A stretch of DNA of 6,506 nt from Smithella sp. GTDB lineage: Bacteria; Desulfobacterota; Syntrophia; Syntrophales; Smithellaceae. Below, one piece after another: positions 6,329-6,506 of this stretch; the first letter of the stretch is position 1, and every line of letters starts with the position of its first letter. The notes beneath the pieces were generated by a model. That model was given only the letters and a program-made list of their open reading frames with translations, had not been told where the DNA came from and ran no database searches. The translations under genes and the position numbers were made by a program. Location of the stretch: assembly GCA_012797505.1 (NCBI GenBank), contig JAAZOZ010000249.1, positions 1 through 6,506 on the forward strand, read 5' to 3'.

Positions 6329-6351
6329 GGTTATGGGTTATGGGTGTCATG
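6329..6351. repeat. Degenerate 7-base repeat patch (GGnnATG), second site
   Basis: GGTTATG, GGTTATG and GGTGTCATG follow one another, the same pattern as the patch at 6131-6170 about 160 bases away. It runs directly into the 16-base tandem repeat, sharing the CATG junction. Confidence 0.6.
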
Positions 6352-6414
6352 GTGAGCCTGTCGAGTGGTGAGCCTGTCGAGTGGTGAGCCTGTCGAGTGG
6401 TGAGCCTGTCGAAC
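6351..6414. repeat. Four tandem copies of a 16-base unit
   Basis: The unit GGTGAGCCTGTCGAGT occurs three times perfectly (6351-6366, 6367-6382, 6383-6398), then once with the last two bases changed to AC (6399-6414). The array is bounded by a perfect inverted repeat, TCATGGT (6347-6353) and ACCATGA (6413-6419). It ends about 20 bases before the uvrC start codon. Units are directly adjacent without spacers, so this is not a CRISPR array. Confidence 0.95.
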
Positions 6415-6438
6415 CATGAGTAATGGTTGGAAGTATTG

Positions 6439-6506
6439 ATGGACGAGAATACCGCCTTAAAAGAAAAGATGACTTCCGCTCCGCGATGCCCCGGCGTTTA
6501 TATGAT
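6439..6506 (+). CDS. uvrC: Excinuclease ABC subunit C (UvrC), N-terminal fragment
   Basis: Only 22 codons are present before the right edge cuts the gene. The peptide starts MDENTALKEKM and reaches PRCPGVYM (15-22), which is the beginning of the GIY-YIG nuclease domain of UvrC, where a short helix is followed by PGVYxM. UvrC makes the incisions on both sides of a lesion during nucleotide-excision repair, with UvrA and UvrB. GGAAG lies 5 bases before the ATG, a modest ribosome-binding site, and an in-frame stop at 6421-6423 rules out a much earlier start. Another GIY-YIG protein (for example Cho-like) is possible given the short fragment. It is unrelated to the sugar operon and probably marks the edge of the accessory locus. 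Confidence 0.75.
   Translation, partial: MDENTALKEKMTSAPRCPGVYM

Larger units (their letters stand above)
6071..6438. other. Intergenic region between divergent rfbG operon and uvrC
   Basis: This 368-base non-coding region separates the minus-strand sugar operon from the plus-strand uvrC-like gene. It holds a sigma70-like promoter facing rfbG, two patches of GGnnATG heptad repeats, and a 16-base tandem repeat bounded by an inverted repeat, all listed separately. I saw no convincing coding frame, tRNA or intrinsic terminator. I also saw no JUMPstart/ops element (GGCGGTAG) in the rfbG leader. No strong plus-strand promoter stands out; TTGCAT at 6269 with AATTAT 18 bases on is a weak possibility overlapping the minus-strand promoter. 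Confidence 0.8.

Noticed and set aside
6351..6414. CRISPR-like array
   Set aside because: Units are 16 bases and directly adjacent with no spacers, and no cas gene is present; it is a simple tandem repeat.
6416..6439. Seven-codon frame MSNGWKY ending one base into the uvrC start codon, as a possible leader peptide
   Set aside because: No ribosome-binding site precedes it, its ATG is part of the repeat's inverted end, and a chance frame of this length is common.

Overview
The window carries most of a surface-polysaccharide sugar operon, read entirely from the minus strand (right to left), plus the first codons of a divergent housekeeping gene at the right edge. The organism looks like a Gram-negative-type bacterium of moderate GC. 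The gene mix and the short intergenic repeats resemble Desulfobacterota (deltaproteobacterial) genomes, but this taxonomic guess is from memory and weak. I see no insertion sequence, CRISPR array, tRNA or rRNA.

Layout in transcription order (right to left): rfbG, CDP-glucose 4,6-dehydratase (6070-4967); rfbF, glucose-1-phosphate cytidylyltransferase (4970-4179); an RmlC/RfbC-type sugar epimerase (4182-3613); a TylC3/TcaB9-type sugar C-3 methyltransferase (3616-2387); an SDR-family nucleotide-sugar reductase/epimerase (2390-1458); a second, shortened relative of the C-methyltransferase (1417-341); and the N-terminal 117 residues of a CmcI (cephalosporin hydroxylase-like) protein that runs off the left edge (351-1). 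The first five genes are joined by four consecutive 4-base stop/start overlaps. A 40-base gap then separates them from the last two genes, which overlap each other by 11 bases and are visibly more AT-rich.

The first five genes fit a pathway: glucose-1-phosphate to CDP-glucose (RfbF), then CDP-4-keto-6-deoxyglucose (RfbG), then epimerisation next to the keto group (RfbC-like), C-3 methylation (TylC3-like) and 4-keto reduction (SDR). The inferred product is a CDP-linked 3-C-methyl-6-deoxyhexose for an O-antigen, capsule or glycoprotein glycan. No RfbH-type 3-dehydrase and no YerE-type two-carbon-branching enzyme is present, so neither a 3,6-dideoxyhexose nor yersiniose is predicted from this window alone. 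The last two genes probably modify the sugar or glycan further.

The 368-base region between rfbG and the divergent gene (6071-6438) holds a good sigma70-like promoter for the operon, two patches of a degenerate 7-base repeat (GGnnATG), and four tandem copies of a 16-base unit enclosed by a perfect 7-base inverted repeat. Immediately after it, on the plus strand, starts an apparent uvrC (excinuclease ABC subunit C), cut off by the right edge after 22 codons.
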